Source: DATBDM01 sp034664425 (lineage in GTDB: Bacteria; Actinomycetota; Thermoleophilia; Solirubrobacterales; Solirubrobacteraceae). From it: DNA of 64,000 bases. Shown here one piece after another: positions 31,878 through 40,000 of the stretch. A program made the translations under genes and the position numbers. A model generated the notes under the pieces. That model was not told where the DNA came from. It searched no databases and saw nothing but the letters and a program-made list of their open reading frames with translations. The DNA lies in contig JAXDHR010000075.1 in the NCBI GenBank assembly GCA_034664425.1, forward strand, positions 4,834 through 68,833. Direction: 5' to 3'. Position 1 is the first letter of the stretch. Each line of letters opens with the position of its first letter.

Positions 31878-32395
31878 CCGAAGCCGGGGACGTCGTCGAG
31901 CGAGCCCCGCAGCGTCGCCGGCGTGCGCCACATGATCACGGCGTCCTCGCCGTTGTCCTGGTAGTAGCGCCGCCGCACGCCGGCCGCGCGGAAGCCGTAG
32001 TGCTCGTAGAGGGCGATCGCGCCCGCGTTGGAGCGCCGTACCTCGAGCGTGATCTGCGCGTAGGCCTGACCTTCGACCGCATCGATGCGGGCGATCAGCG
32101 CGTCCAGCAGCGCCGAGGCGATCCCGCGGCGGCGGCGGTCCGGATCCACGGAGACGTTCATGACGTGCCAGACGGTGTCGTAGCGCGAGCAGATCATGTA
32201 GGCGGCCAGCTCGCGCGCGTCTTCCTCGACGACCTCGGCGGCGAGGCAGATCCCCGACGGCTTGGACAGCTCGAGCACGAACATCGCGAGCGACCACGGG
32301 GTCGTGAACGAGCGCCGCTCGATCGCCACCACCTGCGGCAGGTCGGCGTAGGTCAGCCGGCGGATCTCGACGGCGGAGGCGGGAGGAGCGGTCAC
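31874..32395 (-). CDS. rimI: Ribosomal protein S18-alanine N-acetyltransferase RimI
   Basis: A 173-residue GNAT enzyme. The acetyl-CoA pyrophosphate-binding loop is DRRRRGIASALLDALI, the core strands include VWHVMNVSVDP and ITLEVRRSNAGAIALYEHYGF, and YQDNGEDAVIMW ends the fold. Placement between tsaB and tsaD is the usual RimI context in Gram-positives. The GTG start at 32395 overlaps the tsaB stop (GTGA). Confidence 0.92.
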   Translation of the reverse strand: MTAPPASAVEIRRLTYADLPQVVAIERRSFTTPWSLAMFVLELSKPSGICLAAEVVEEDARELAAYMICSRYDTVWHVMNVSVDPDRRRRGIASALLDALIARIDAVEGQAYAQITLEVRRSNAGAIALYEHYGFRAAGVRRRYYQDNGEDAVIMWRTPATLRGSLDDVPGFG

Positions 32396-33084
32396 GGCAG
32401 TCTGGGCGGCTTGGCGTCGGGTTCGCGCCGGTAGTCGGGCAGCAGGGCGTCGCGTTGGATGGGCTGCGCCACGGCGCCGAGCCGGCACACCTGCAGCGCG
32501 CTGAGGCGGTGCTCCGGCGCGTCCTGCGGCGGGACGACCGCGCCCGCCACGGCGAGCTCTCCCGCGTAGCGTACCGCCCCGTCGCCGACGGCCAGCGGCG
32601 ACTGCAGGGCGCCGGCACCGAGCCGCGCCGCCAGTTCGGCCGGCGCGATCGCCGCGGGCTCGAGCACGGGCTCGCCGTCGCGCCAGGCGGCGGCGAACAG
32701 CTCGCCGCGACGCGCGTCGATCGCAGCCAGGACGGTCCGATCCCCGGCCGTGGCGCGGGCGCCGGCGGCGAGCGCGGCGAGGCTCGAGACGGCGGCGAGC
32801 TCGAGCCCGCGGCCCTGCGCGAGCGCGCGCGCCGTGGCGATCCCGAGCCGCAGCCCGGTGAAGCCGCCGGGGCCGACGCCGACGGCGAGCCGGCCGACGT
32901 CCTCCCACGACGCACCGGCAGCCGCCAGCACCTCCTCGATCAGCGCCAGCAGGCGCGGGCCGTGCGCCGGGCGCCGGCCGCCGTCGGGGTCGTCGCGGCG
33001 CTCGAGCCCGCGGCCGCCGGGCGCCCACACGGCGACCGCCGTGCTCGGCGTCGCGGTGTCCATCCCCAGCACGAGCGGGCTCAC
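32392..33084 (-). CDS. tsaB: tRNA t6A biosynthesis protein TsaB
   Basis: A 230-residue TsaB/YeaZ protein. It opens with SPLVLGMDTATPSTAVAVW, contains the ASKHA-fold signatures VGVGPGGFTGLRLGIATARALAQ and AAIDARRGELFAA. It is the non-catalytic partner that dimerises with TsaD. The GTG at 33084 overlaps the tsaE stop by four bases; a start at 33186 would lie within tsaE and is rejected. The extended C-terminal tail is Pro/Arg rich. Confidence 0.94.
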   Translation of the reverse strand: MSPLVLGMDTATPSTAVAVWAPGGRGLERRDDPDGGRRPAHGPRLLALIEEVLAAAGASWEDVGRLAVGVGPGGFTGLRLGIATARALAQGRGLELAAVSSLAALAAGARATAGDRTVLAAIDARRGELFAAAWRDGEPVLEPAAIAPAELAARLGAGALQSPLAVGDGAVRYAGELAVAGAVVPPQDAPEHRLSALQVCRLGAVAQPIQRDALLPDYRREPDAKPPRLP

Positions 33085-33521
33085 CGCTCGACCTCGACGC
33101 CGCGGCGGTCGCCGCCAAGATGCGAGAGCCTCACGTGGGCCGCGACGCGTTCGCCCGGCCACGCGCCCGGGCCCTGCTCCGGCCACTCGACGAAGGCGAT
33201 CGCGTCCGGCGCGAAGAACGGGTCGAGCAGTCCGGGGTCCTCGTCCTCGATGCTGCCGGCCATCCGGTAGAGGTCGAGGTGCGCGAGCGGGCCGTTCGCG
33301 CCCTCGTGCTCGTGCCCGACGACGAAGGTGGGGCTCGTCACGGGCCCGCTCACGCCGAGCGCGCGCAGCGCTCCGCGCACGAAGGTCGTCTTGCCCGCGC
33401 CGAGCTCGCCCGAGACGAGCACGACGTCGCCCGGCCGCAACTCGGCGGCGAGCCTGGCGCCGGCCGCCTCGGTCGCCTCCGGGCCGTCCGTCTCGCTATG
33501 GCGCCCGGATCCGTCGATCAT
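33081..33521 (-). CDS. tsaE: tRNA t6A biosynthesis ATPase TsaE
   Basis: A 146-residue TsaE/YjeE P-loop ATPase. Walker A is GELGAGKTTF, TSPTFVVGHEHEG is switch I-like and HLDLYRM carries the conserved Asp/Tyr, with FVEWPEQ as Walker B-like. It is needed for turnover of the TsaBD complex. It is the first gene of an eight-gene operon reaching 28390; each junction down to rex is a four-base overlap. Confidence 0.95.
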   Translation of the reverse strand: MIDGSGRHSETDGPEATEAAGARLAAELRPGDVVLVSGELGAGKTTFVRGALRALGVSGPVTSPTFVVGHEHEGANGPLAHLDLYRMAGSIEDEDPGLLDPFFAPDAIAFVEWPEQGPGAWPGERVAAHVRLSHLGGDRRGVEVER

Positions 33522-33560
33522 CGTGGACGACTCGGCGCCGCGAGACTCGGTGGATTCAGG

Positions 33561-33959
33561 CTATTGCTCACGGAGTCGCACGCGCAGCGCGACGCCACCG
33601 CCGATGCACAGCGCGCCGGCAAGGGCGAGCAGGCCGGCGTTGGCGCCGGTGTACGGCAGCTGCCCCGAGCTCGTCGTCACCGGCGCCGCGGCGGTCGCGG
33701 TCGGGACCGGGGTCGCGGAGGCGGCTGTGGCGGTCGGCGCGGCGCTCGTGCTCGGGGCCGTCGACGTGCTGGGAGCGCTCGTGGTGCTGGGCGCTGCGGG
33801 GGTCGGCGTCGCGGTGGCATTCCCGTTGCCGCTGCCGGACTGCCCTGAGCCGAACGGATCGGAGTACTGGTCGTCGCCCGCTCCCTGCGCGAGCGCCGCG
33901 GAGGGCAGCGCGAGCACGAGCAGCGCGGCGGCCAGCGCGATGAAGCGACGGACCGTCAT
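33561..33959 (-). CDS. Mucin-like surface protein with LPYTG anchor
   Basis: A 132-residue secreted protein. A signal peptide (about 1-25, FIALAAALLVLALPSAALAQ) is followed by a stalk of about 70 residues made almost only of Ser, Thr, Ala and Pro, then the sortase motif LPYTG, a hydrophobic helix (LLALAGALCIGGGVAL) and a basic tail RVRLREQ. It should be anchored to the cell wall by a sortase, or stay membrane bound. The stalk is a good substrate for O-glycosylation, fitting the glycan genes that follow. No sortase gene is in this window. Confidence 0.82.
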   Translation of the reverse strand: MTVRRFIALAAALLVLALPSAALAQGAGDDQYSDPFGSGQSGSGNGNATATPTPAAPSTTSAPSTSTAPSTSAAPTATAASATPVPTATAAAPVTTSSGQLPYTGANAGLLALAGALCIGGGVALRVRLREQ

Positions 33960-33967
33960 GGAGCGGC

Positions 33968-33973
33968 AGTGTA
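33968..33973 (-). promoter_or_regulatory. -10 box of LPYTG protein gene
   Basis: TACACT on the minus strand lies eight bases before the ATG at 33959; no ribosome binding site is present, which suggests a leaderless mRNA. Confidence 0.45.
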
Positions 33974-34007
33974 ACCCCGCCTCCGGTTGAGGTACGGTGG
34001 CGCCCGC

Positions 34008-36380
34008 ATGGAGCCGCGGCACATCCTGCTGCTCACCGATCGCGACTGGACGCACCCGCAGGGCGGCGGGACCGGGACCAACCTCTACGGCCAGGTCTCG
34101 CGCTGGATCGCCTGGGGACATCGCGTCACGGTCGTGGCCGGCACCTACCCTGGCGCCGAGCCGGTCGAGCAGCTCGCCCCCAACCTGAAGATCCATCGCA
34201 TGGGCTCGCGCGTCACGGTGTTCCCGCGCGCCGCCGGCGCCGTGCTGCGCGGCCTGGCGGCGGACGCCGACGTCGTGCTCGAAGTCGTCAACGGCATCAC
34301 GTTCCTGACCCCGCTGTGGCTGCGCAAGCCGTCGGTCACGCTCGTCCACCACGTCCACCGTGACCACTACGTCGCCGAGATGGGCCGCAAGGGCGTGCTC
34401 GCCGCGACCGTCGCCGAGACCCTCCCGCTGCGCCTGCTCTACCGCGAGCGGACGTTCATGACGATCTCCGAGGCGGGGCGCCGCGACCTGACCGACCTCG
34501 GCATCGATCCGGACCGCATCCACGTCGGCTACCTCGGCGTCGAGCCGCCCGCCTTCCCCGCCTCGCCGCGCTCGGCCACGCCCCGGCTGCTGTACCTCGG
34601 CCGCCTGAAGCAGTACAAGCGGATCGAGCTGCTGCTCGACGCGCTCGCGGCCGTGCCCGAAGCCCACCTCGACCTCGCCGGCGACGGCGACCACCGTCCC
34701 GCGCTCGAGGCGGAGATCGCGCGCCGCGGGCTGAGCGACCGGGTGACGCTGCACGGGCACGTCAGCGAGCAGGAGAAGGCGCGGCTGCTGTCGTCCACGT
34801 GGGTCAACCTGACCGCGTCCTCGGCCGAGGGCTGGTGCCTGACCGTGATGGAGGCGGCGATGTACGAGACGCCGAGCGCGGCGCTGCGCGTCGGCGGGCT
34901 CGCCGAGTCGATCATCCACGGCGAGACGGGCCTGCTCGCCGACGAGCCCGAGCGGCTGCCCGCGGCCGTCGTCGAGCTGGTCCGCGACCAGGCGCTGCGG
35001 GAGCGGCTCGGCCGCTCCGCGCGCGAGCGCGCGGAGACCTTCACGTGGGATCGCACCGCGGGGCGCAACCTCGCCACGCTCGAGCGCGTCGCGGGCGCGC
35101 CGGCCGCGCCGTCGCTGCGCGACCAGCTGAACGCGTCGGAGACGCTCAAGGCGGCTGGTCTGGCAGCCGCGTCGCTCGGGTCGAACGCGATCGCGCTGCT
35201 GTTCACAGTCATCTTCGCGCGGCTGCTGGGCGCGAGCGGCTACGGCTCGCTGGCCGTGCTGCTGTCGACGTTCCTGATCCTCGCCGTACCGGGCTCGGCG
35301 CTGCAGGTCGCGGTGGCGCGCGAGGTCGCGGCGGGGGCGCTCGGCACGGGCGCGCAGCTGGCGGCGACGCTGCGCCTGTGGCGCGGCCGGCTCGGCGTGG
35401 GCACCGCGCTCGTCACGCTCGCCGCCGTGCTCGCCCGCCGGCCGCTGGCCGACCTGCTGTCGGTGAGCGAGACGTGGGCGGCGGCGGCGACCGTGCCGAC
35501 GGGCGCGCTGTGGCTGCTGCTCTGCGTCGAGCGCGGCGCGCTGCAGGGGCTGCACGCCTACCGGCCGGTCGCCTGGTCGATCGTGCTCGAGGCGAGCGGG
35601 CGGCTCGCCTGCGGGCTGATCCTCGTCGGCGCGGGGCTCGGCGTCACCGGCGCCTACCTCGGCACGCCGCTGTCGATGCTGCTCGCCGCGCTCGGGTTGA
35701 TGTGGGCGACCCGCGGGCGGCTGGGTTCGGCGCGGGTGGATGCGGCCGACGGCCCGCGCACCGCGCTGCACGCACTCGTCGGCGACGCCTGGCCCGCGCT
35801 GCTCGGGCTGTTCCTCGTCGCCGTGCTGCAGAACATCGACGTGATCCTCGTCAAGCGACAGATCGGCGGCGACGCCGCGGGCGCCTATGCCGCGGCCGCC
35901 GTCGCCGCGAAGGCCGTCGTGTGGGTCGCGATCGGCGTCGGTCTGCACCTGCTGCCCGAGGCGACGCGGCGCTCGCGCGCGGGCCTCGACCCGCGGCCGG
36001 TGCTCGTCCGGGGCCTCGGTCTGATCGCCGTCGTGGCGGTGCCGATGCTCGCGGTCTACGCGCTGATCCCCTCGCTCGTGCTGCGGCTCGCCTTCGGCGC
36101 CGAGACCGAGCGCGCGGCGCACGCGCTCCCGCTGCTCGGGCTGGCGATGGCGCTGCTCGCCGCGGGCTACCTCGGCGTCCAGTTCATGCTGGCCCTGCGT
36201 CGCACGTCGTTCCTGCTCGCGCTCGCGCTCGCCGCCGCCGCCGAGGTCGTCCTGCTCGCGGCGATGGGCCTCGGATCGCTCGTCGACTTCGCCGCAGTGG
36301 TGCTCGCCTTGCAAGCGGTCGCGGCGATCGCCGTGCTCACGCTCGGTCTGAGCCGCACGCGACCGCCGGTCGTGTCGTGA
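34008..36380 (+). CDS. Fusion of GT4 glycosyltransferase and MOP-family flippase
   Basis: A 790-residue protein joining two functions. Residues about 1-365 form a GT-B glycosyltransferase: GGGTGTNL near residue 19, YLGRLKQYKR near 196 and the E-x7-E motif in SSAEGWCLTVMEAA near 275-290. After a short linker, residues about 375-790 hold twelve or more membrane helices of a Wzx/MATE-like polysaccharide flippase (TVIFARLLGASGYGSLAVLLST). No stop or frameshift separates them. It could add a sugar to a lipid-linked glycan and then help flip it. It is coupled to a methyltransferase by a four-base overlap. Confidence 0.88.
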   Translation: MEPRHILLLTDRDWTHPQGGGTGTNLYGQVSRWIAWGHRVTVVAGTYPGAEPVEQLAPNLKIHRMGSRVTVFPRAAGAVLRGLAADADVVLEVVNGITFLTPLWLRKPSVTLVHHVHRDHYVAEMGRKGVLAATVAETLPLRLLYRERTFMTISEAGRRDLTDLGIDPDRIHVGYLGVEPPAFPASPRSATPRLLYLGRLKQYKRIELLLDALAAVPEAHLDLAGDGDHRPALEAEIARRGLSDRVTLHGHVSEQEKARLLSSTWVNLTASSAEGWCLTVMEAAMYETPSAALRVGGLAESIIHGETGLLADEPERLPAAVVELVRDQALRERLGRSARERAETFTWDRTAGRNLATLERVAGAPAAPSLRDQLNASETLKAAGLAAASLGSNAIALLFTVIFARLLGASGYGSLAVLLSTFLILAVPGSALQVAVAREVAAGALGTGAQLAATLRLWRGRLGVGTALVTLAAVLARRPLADLLSVSETWAAAATVPTGALWLLLCVERGALQGLHAYRPVAWSIVLEASGRLACGLILVGAGLGVTGAYLGTPLSMLLAALGLMWATRGRLGSARVDAADGPRTALHALVGDAWPALLGLFLVAVLQNIDVILVKRQIGGDAAGAYAAAAVAAKAVVWVAIGVGLHLLPEATRRSRAGLDPRPVLVRGLGLIAVVAVPMLAVYALIPSLVLRLAFGAETERAAHALPLLGLAMALLAAGYLGVQFMLALRRTSFLLALALAAAAEVVLLAAMGLGSLVDFAAVVLALQAVAAIAVLTLGLSRTRPPVVS

Positions 36381-37096
36381 CGATCGCGCCGCCCGTCGAG
36401 GGCTGGCTCACCGAGGCGCAGGCGCAGCTGCTCCACGACCGTGCGGCAGGCCCGCGCACGCCCGGCGCCGTCGTCGAGATCGGCTCGTTCCGCGGGCGCT
36501 CGACGATCGTGCTCGCCCGTGCCGCCGGCGGCGTCGTGGCGATCGACCCGCACGCGGGCTCGGACCGCGGGCCGCAGGAGATCGAGGCGGACGCGAATCG
36601 GGGCGACGCCGACCACGCTGCCTTCGCCGCCAACCTCGCTGCCGCGGGCGTCGCCGACCGCGTGCGCCACGTGCGCCGCATGTCCGGCGACGCGCTCGAG
36701 GAGGTCGACGGGCCGCTCTCGCTGCTCTTCGTCGACGGCGCGCACCGCTTCGGGCCGGCGCGCGACGACATCGCGCGCTGGGGCGGCCGCGTGGCTCCGG
36801 GCGGCACGATGCTGGTCCACGACGCGTGGTCGTCGGTGGGCGTCACGGGCGCGCTGCTGGCCGAGTGCGTCTTCTCGCCGCTGTGGCGCTACCGCGGCCG
36901 GGCCGGCTCGCTCGCGGAGTTCGAGCGCGTCGGAGCGCCCACGCGGGGCGCCGCGCGGATCCGCGACGCACTGCGCCAGCTCGCGGAGCTGCCATGGTTC
37001 GCCCGCAACGTGGCGATCAAGGTGCTGGTGCTGGCTCGGCTGCGTCCGCTGGCCGAGCGGCTGGGGCTTCCGGCCGACGCACCCTGGCCGTACTGA
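36377..37096 (+). CDS. Class I SAM-dependent methyltransferase
   Basis: A 239-residue methyltransferase of the Methyltransf_24 type. The SAM-binding loop is VVEIGSFRGRSTIVLA, followed by the acidic end of strand 2 VVAIDPHAG and SLLFVDGAHRF, a motif common in sugar or glycan O-methyltransferases. GTG 36377 overlaps the fusion protein's stop. It probably methylates the glycan made by the upstream enzyme. The last 80 bases overlap the 3' end of the convergent AftD-like gene. Confidence 0.85.
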   Translation: MTIAPPVEGWLTEAQAQLLHDRAAGPRTPGAVVEIGSFRGRSTIVLARAAGGVVAIDPHAGSDRGPQEIEADANRGDADHAAFAANLAAAGVADRVRHVRRMSGDALEEVDGPLSLLFVDGAHRFGPARDDIARWGGRVAPGGTMLVHDAWSSVGVTGALLAECVFSPLWRYRGRAGSLAEFERVGAPTRGAARIRDALRQLAELPWFARNVAIKVLVLARLRPLAERLGLPADAPWPY

Positions 37097-40000
37097 GCCA
37101 GCGCGCGAGCGCGAACCCGAGCAGCACTACGGCGGCGACCGTCACCCAGTGCACGGCGATGCGGTCGACGGGGTAGTTGGAGTTGAAACCGCCTTTGTCC
37201 TGGACCGGGATGACGATCGTGAGGATCGGGACCACGATCACGAGCAGCCCCGCGGCGACGGTCGCCAGCGTCCGCGCGGGCACCCCGCGCCGCAGGATCA
37301 CGTAGGCGGCCGTCGCCATCAGGGGCGCCGTGCGCGCCGCGAACGCAAAGCCGAGCGCCAGCCCGATCACGACGGCGGCGACGGCGGCGCGGCGCGCCGA
37401 GAGCCGTGCCGCAGGCGGTTCGGCGGCCAGCGGTGCGGGCGGCCTGGCGTCGGCGCGCGGCCGCCGGCGCACGAGCAGCAGGGCGAGCAGCCCGAGGCAG
37501 CCGAACGCGGAGACCGCGTAGGCGATCCGGACGGCGCCGTCGGGCGCGAAGGCGAGCGACGCGGCGCGGCAGCCGGCCGGGACGCGCCAGCCCATCGCGA
37601 AGGCGTCGACGGGGCGCGCAGCGCCCAGGTCGTGCCCGTCGCATGTCGCGCTCCAGCCGCGGTCGAAGCTCTGGCCGAGCACCAGCCAACCGGGCCGGGT
37701 CACCTCCAGGCGGATGCCGGAGACGCGGTCGCGGCCCTCGTTGCCGCCGGCCAGCACGCGGCCCGGCGGCGCCGGCGGCGCGAGCGGCTCGGGCGCGGGC
37801 GAGCGCAACTGCAGCAGGTAAGGCGCCAGCCGGCCGTCGAGCGTCAGCGTGGTTCGGCCGGCCTTCAGCGCCACCGGAGATCCGCACCCGCGGACCCGCA
37901 GCGGCCGGCCGGCGTCCAGGGCGGCGATCGACCCCGTGGCCCGCAGCGTCATCGGTTGCCCGCCCAAGGTCCCCGCCAGGTCGCCGCATCGCCCGTGCAG
38001 GCGGCCCGTACGCGGGACGTGCGCGCGCGGGACGCCGCGCCCGCTCAGCTCGGCGATCCCGACCGCCGGCCGCTGCCGGACCGACGCGGAGGCGCCGGAC
38101 GCGAACGCCGCATCCAGCACCTCGAGCCGGAACGCGCGCCCGTGCAGTGGCGCGGGCAGCCGCACGCGGCCGTCGGCGGTGACCGAGAGCGGCGGCGTGA
38201 CGGTGCCGTGAGCGCGCAGCCGCACCAGCGTCGGGCGCCGGACGCCGGCCGCGGGGCGAAGGCGAAGCTCACGGATCGTCGCCGCATGCGGCGCCGACCA
38301 GGCCAGCCAGGCGCCACCGGCACCCCATGGAGCGATCCACGGGCGTGCGCCGCCGTCGAACGCGCTCGACGCGCGCCAGCCCGGCGTGTCCTGGAAGCGC
38401 CCTGAGGAGGCGAAGCGCCCGCCCGTCGTGCCGGCCAGGCGGTCGAGCGCGGGATCCGCGGTCGCGGGGCTCGCGCTCGCCCAGCCCGAGGCGGCCCAGG
38501 TCCGCGCCGTAGGCGGCGCAAACGTCCGCGCGAGCCCCGCCTCGGCGTCCCCGCGGTCGCGCAGCAGCCGCGCGCCGAGCTCCCCGCGAGACGCATCGCG
38601 GCGGAACGGGTCATCGCCCGTGGTGCGTTGGAAGACGTAGGCGAGCGGCGCATGGGCGAGCTTCCGGCCGGCGAGCGCCCGCTCGGCGAGCACGGGCGGA
38701 CGCAGCGATTCGGCGACGCGCACGCCCGGGATGCGCAGCTCGCTGATCCCGCCCGCGCCGCGCGTGCCGGCAAGCGGATGATCCACGCGCTCGATGCGCA
38801 CGCGCAGGCTCGTGACCGCGTGGAGCCCCAGCACGATGTGGTTCCACCCCGGGTGCACGGCAAAGCTGCGTCCGGCGATCTCGACGGCGCGCACGCGGCC
38901 GGTCGCGTCCGAGTACGGGAGCAGGTCGATCGCGCCGACGTCACGGGGACGCTCGAAGCCGACCTCGAGCCAGTGACGCGGTGCGTCGAGCTCGCGGTCG
39001 GCGAGCCACGCGGTTCGCGGGTCGCCGTCGAGCGCGGCCGCCGGGCGGCGCTCCGGGAACTGCGGGTAGGCCGGCGACGCAGGCGCGAACACGGAGCGGA
39101 CCCCGGACAAGTCGGTCACGGTCTGCGCGGCCGGGCCGAGCGTCGCCCACGGATCGAGGACCGCGGCGTCCGGCGAGGGCGGCTCGCTCGCGGTGAGGAC
39201 CGCCCCGCGGTTCTGCGCCAGCGACGAGGAGACGATCACCTGGCGGCGGTTGGAGTCGGTGATCGCGATCTCGCTGCCGGCCGCTGCCGCGGTGCGGATC
39301 TCCCCCGCGCTCAGGTCGCCGGCGTAGGCGAGCCGTCCCGCCCGCGGCAGGGCGCCGGTGGCCGCGAGCCCAGCGATTCCCTCGGCGGAGCCGTCGACCA
39401 CCGCCGCCGGCGTGTCGGCCTCGAGCCGCACGAGCGGCCGCGCCGACGGCCGGTCCCACGCGCGCAGCTCGGGCAGCGCGCGCGGCCGTGCCAGCGATCC
39501 CGGCGCGCGGGCGGCCGGCCGCACCGGCCCCCAGGCCGCGTCCGGCCGGCCGAGCTCGTCGAGCACGTCCGCCGCGTCGGCGGCGGGAGCGGCGCCGCTG
39601 CGGCTCGTGTCGTCGTCGGTGGCCGCGACGACGGTGCGCGCGCTCATCAGGTCCAGCAGCGCGCCGAGCTCCCCTGGCAGCGCGCGCCGCTGCTGCACGA
39701 GGTCGTCGGCCGCCCACAGCGCGTTGACGGCGTGCAGGTCCGCGTAGGGCACCGCGTTGCGCACGGCGACCGGGCGCCGGGTCAACGTCGGCATGACCGG
39801 ATCGACCGTGCCGCCCCAGTCGTAGGCGGCGTAGAGCTGGCCCGGGAGCATCACGGCGCGCCCATCGCGCGCGGTGCGGTCGATGTGCTTCGCCGCCGCG
39901 CTCCAGGCCGGCGGGATCCGCTGCCACGTCAGCTGCGGGTCGAGCGCGTGACCCGTGATCAGTGGCCAGCAGGAGACGGCGAGCAATGCGGCGCCGAGCG

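Noticed and set aside
30903..32915. A 670-residue frame containing tsaD
   Set aside because: Only the part from ATG 31877 is TsaD; the rest is an Arg-rich shadow of rimI and tsaB.
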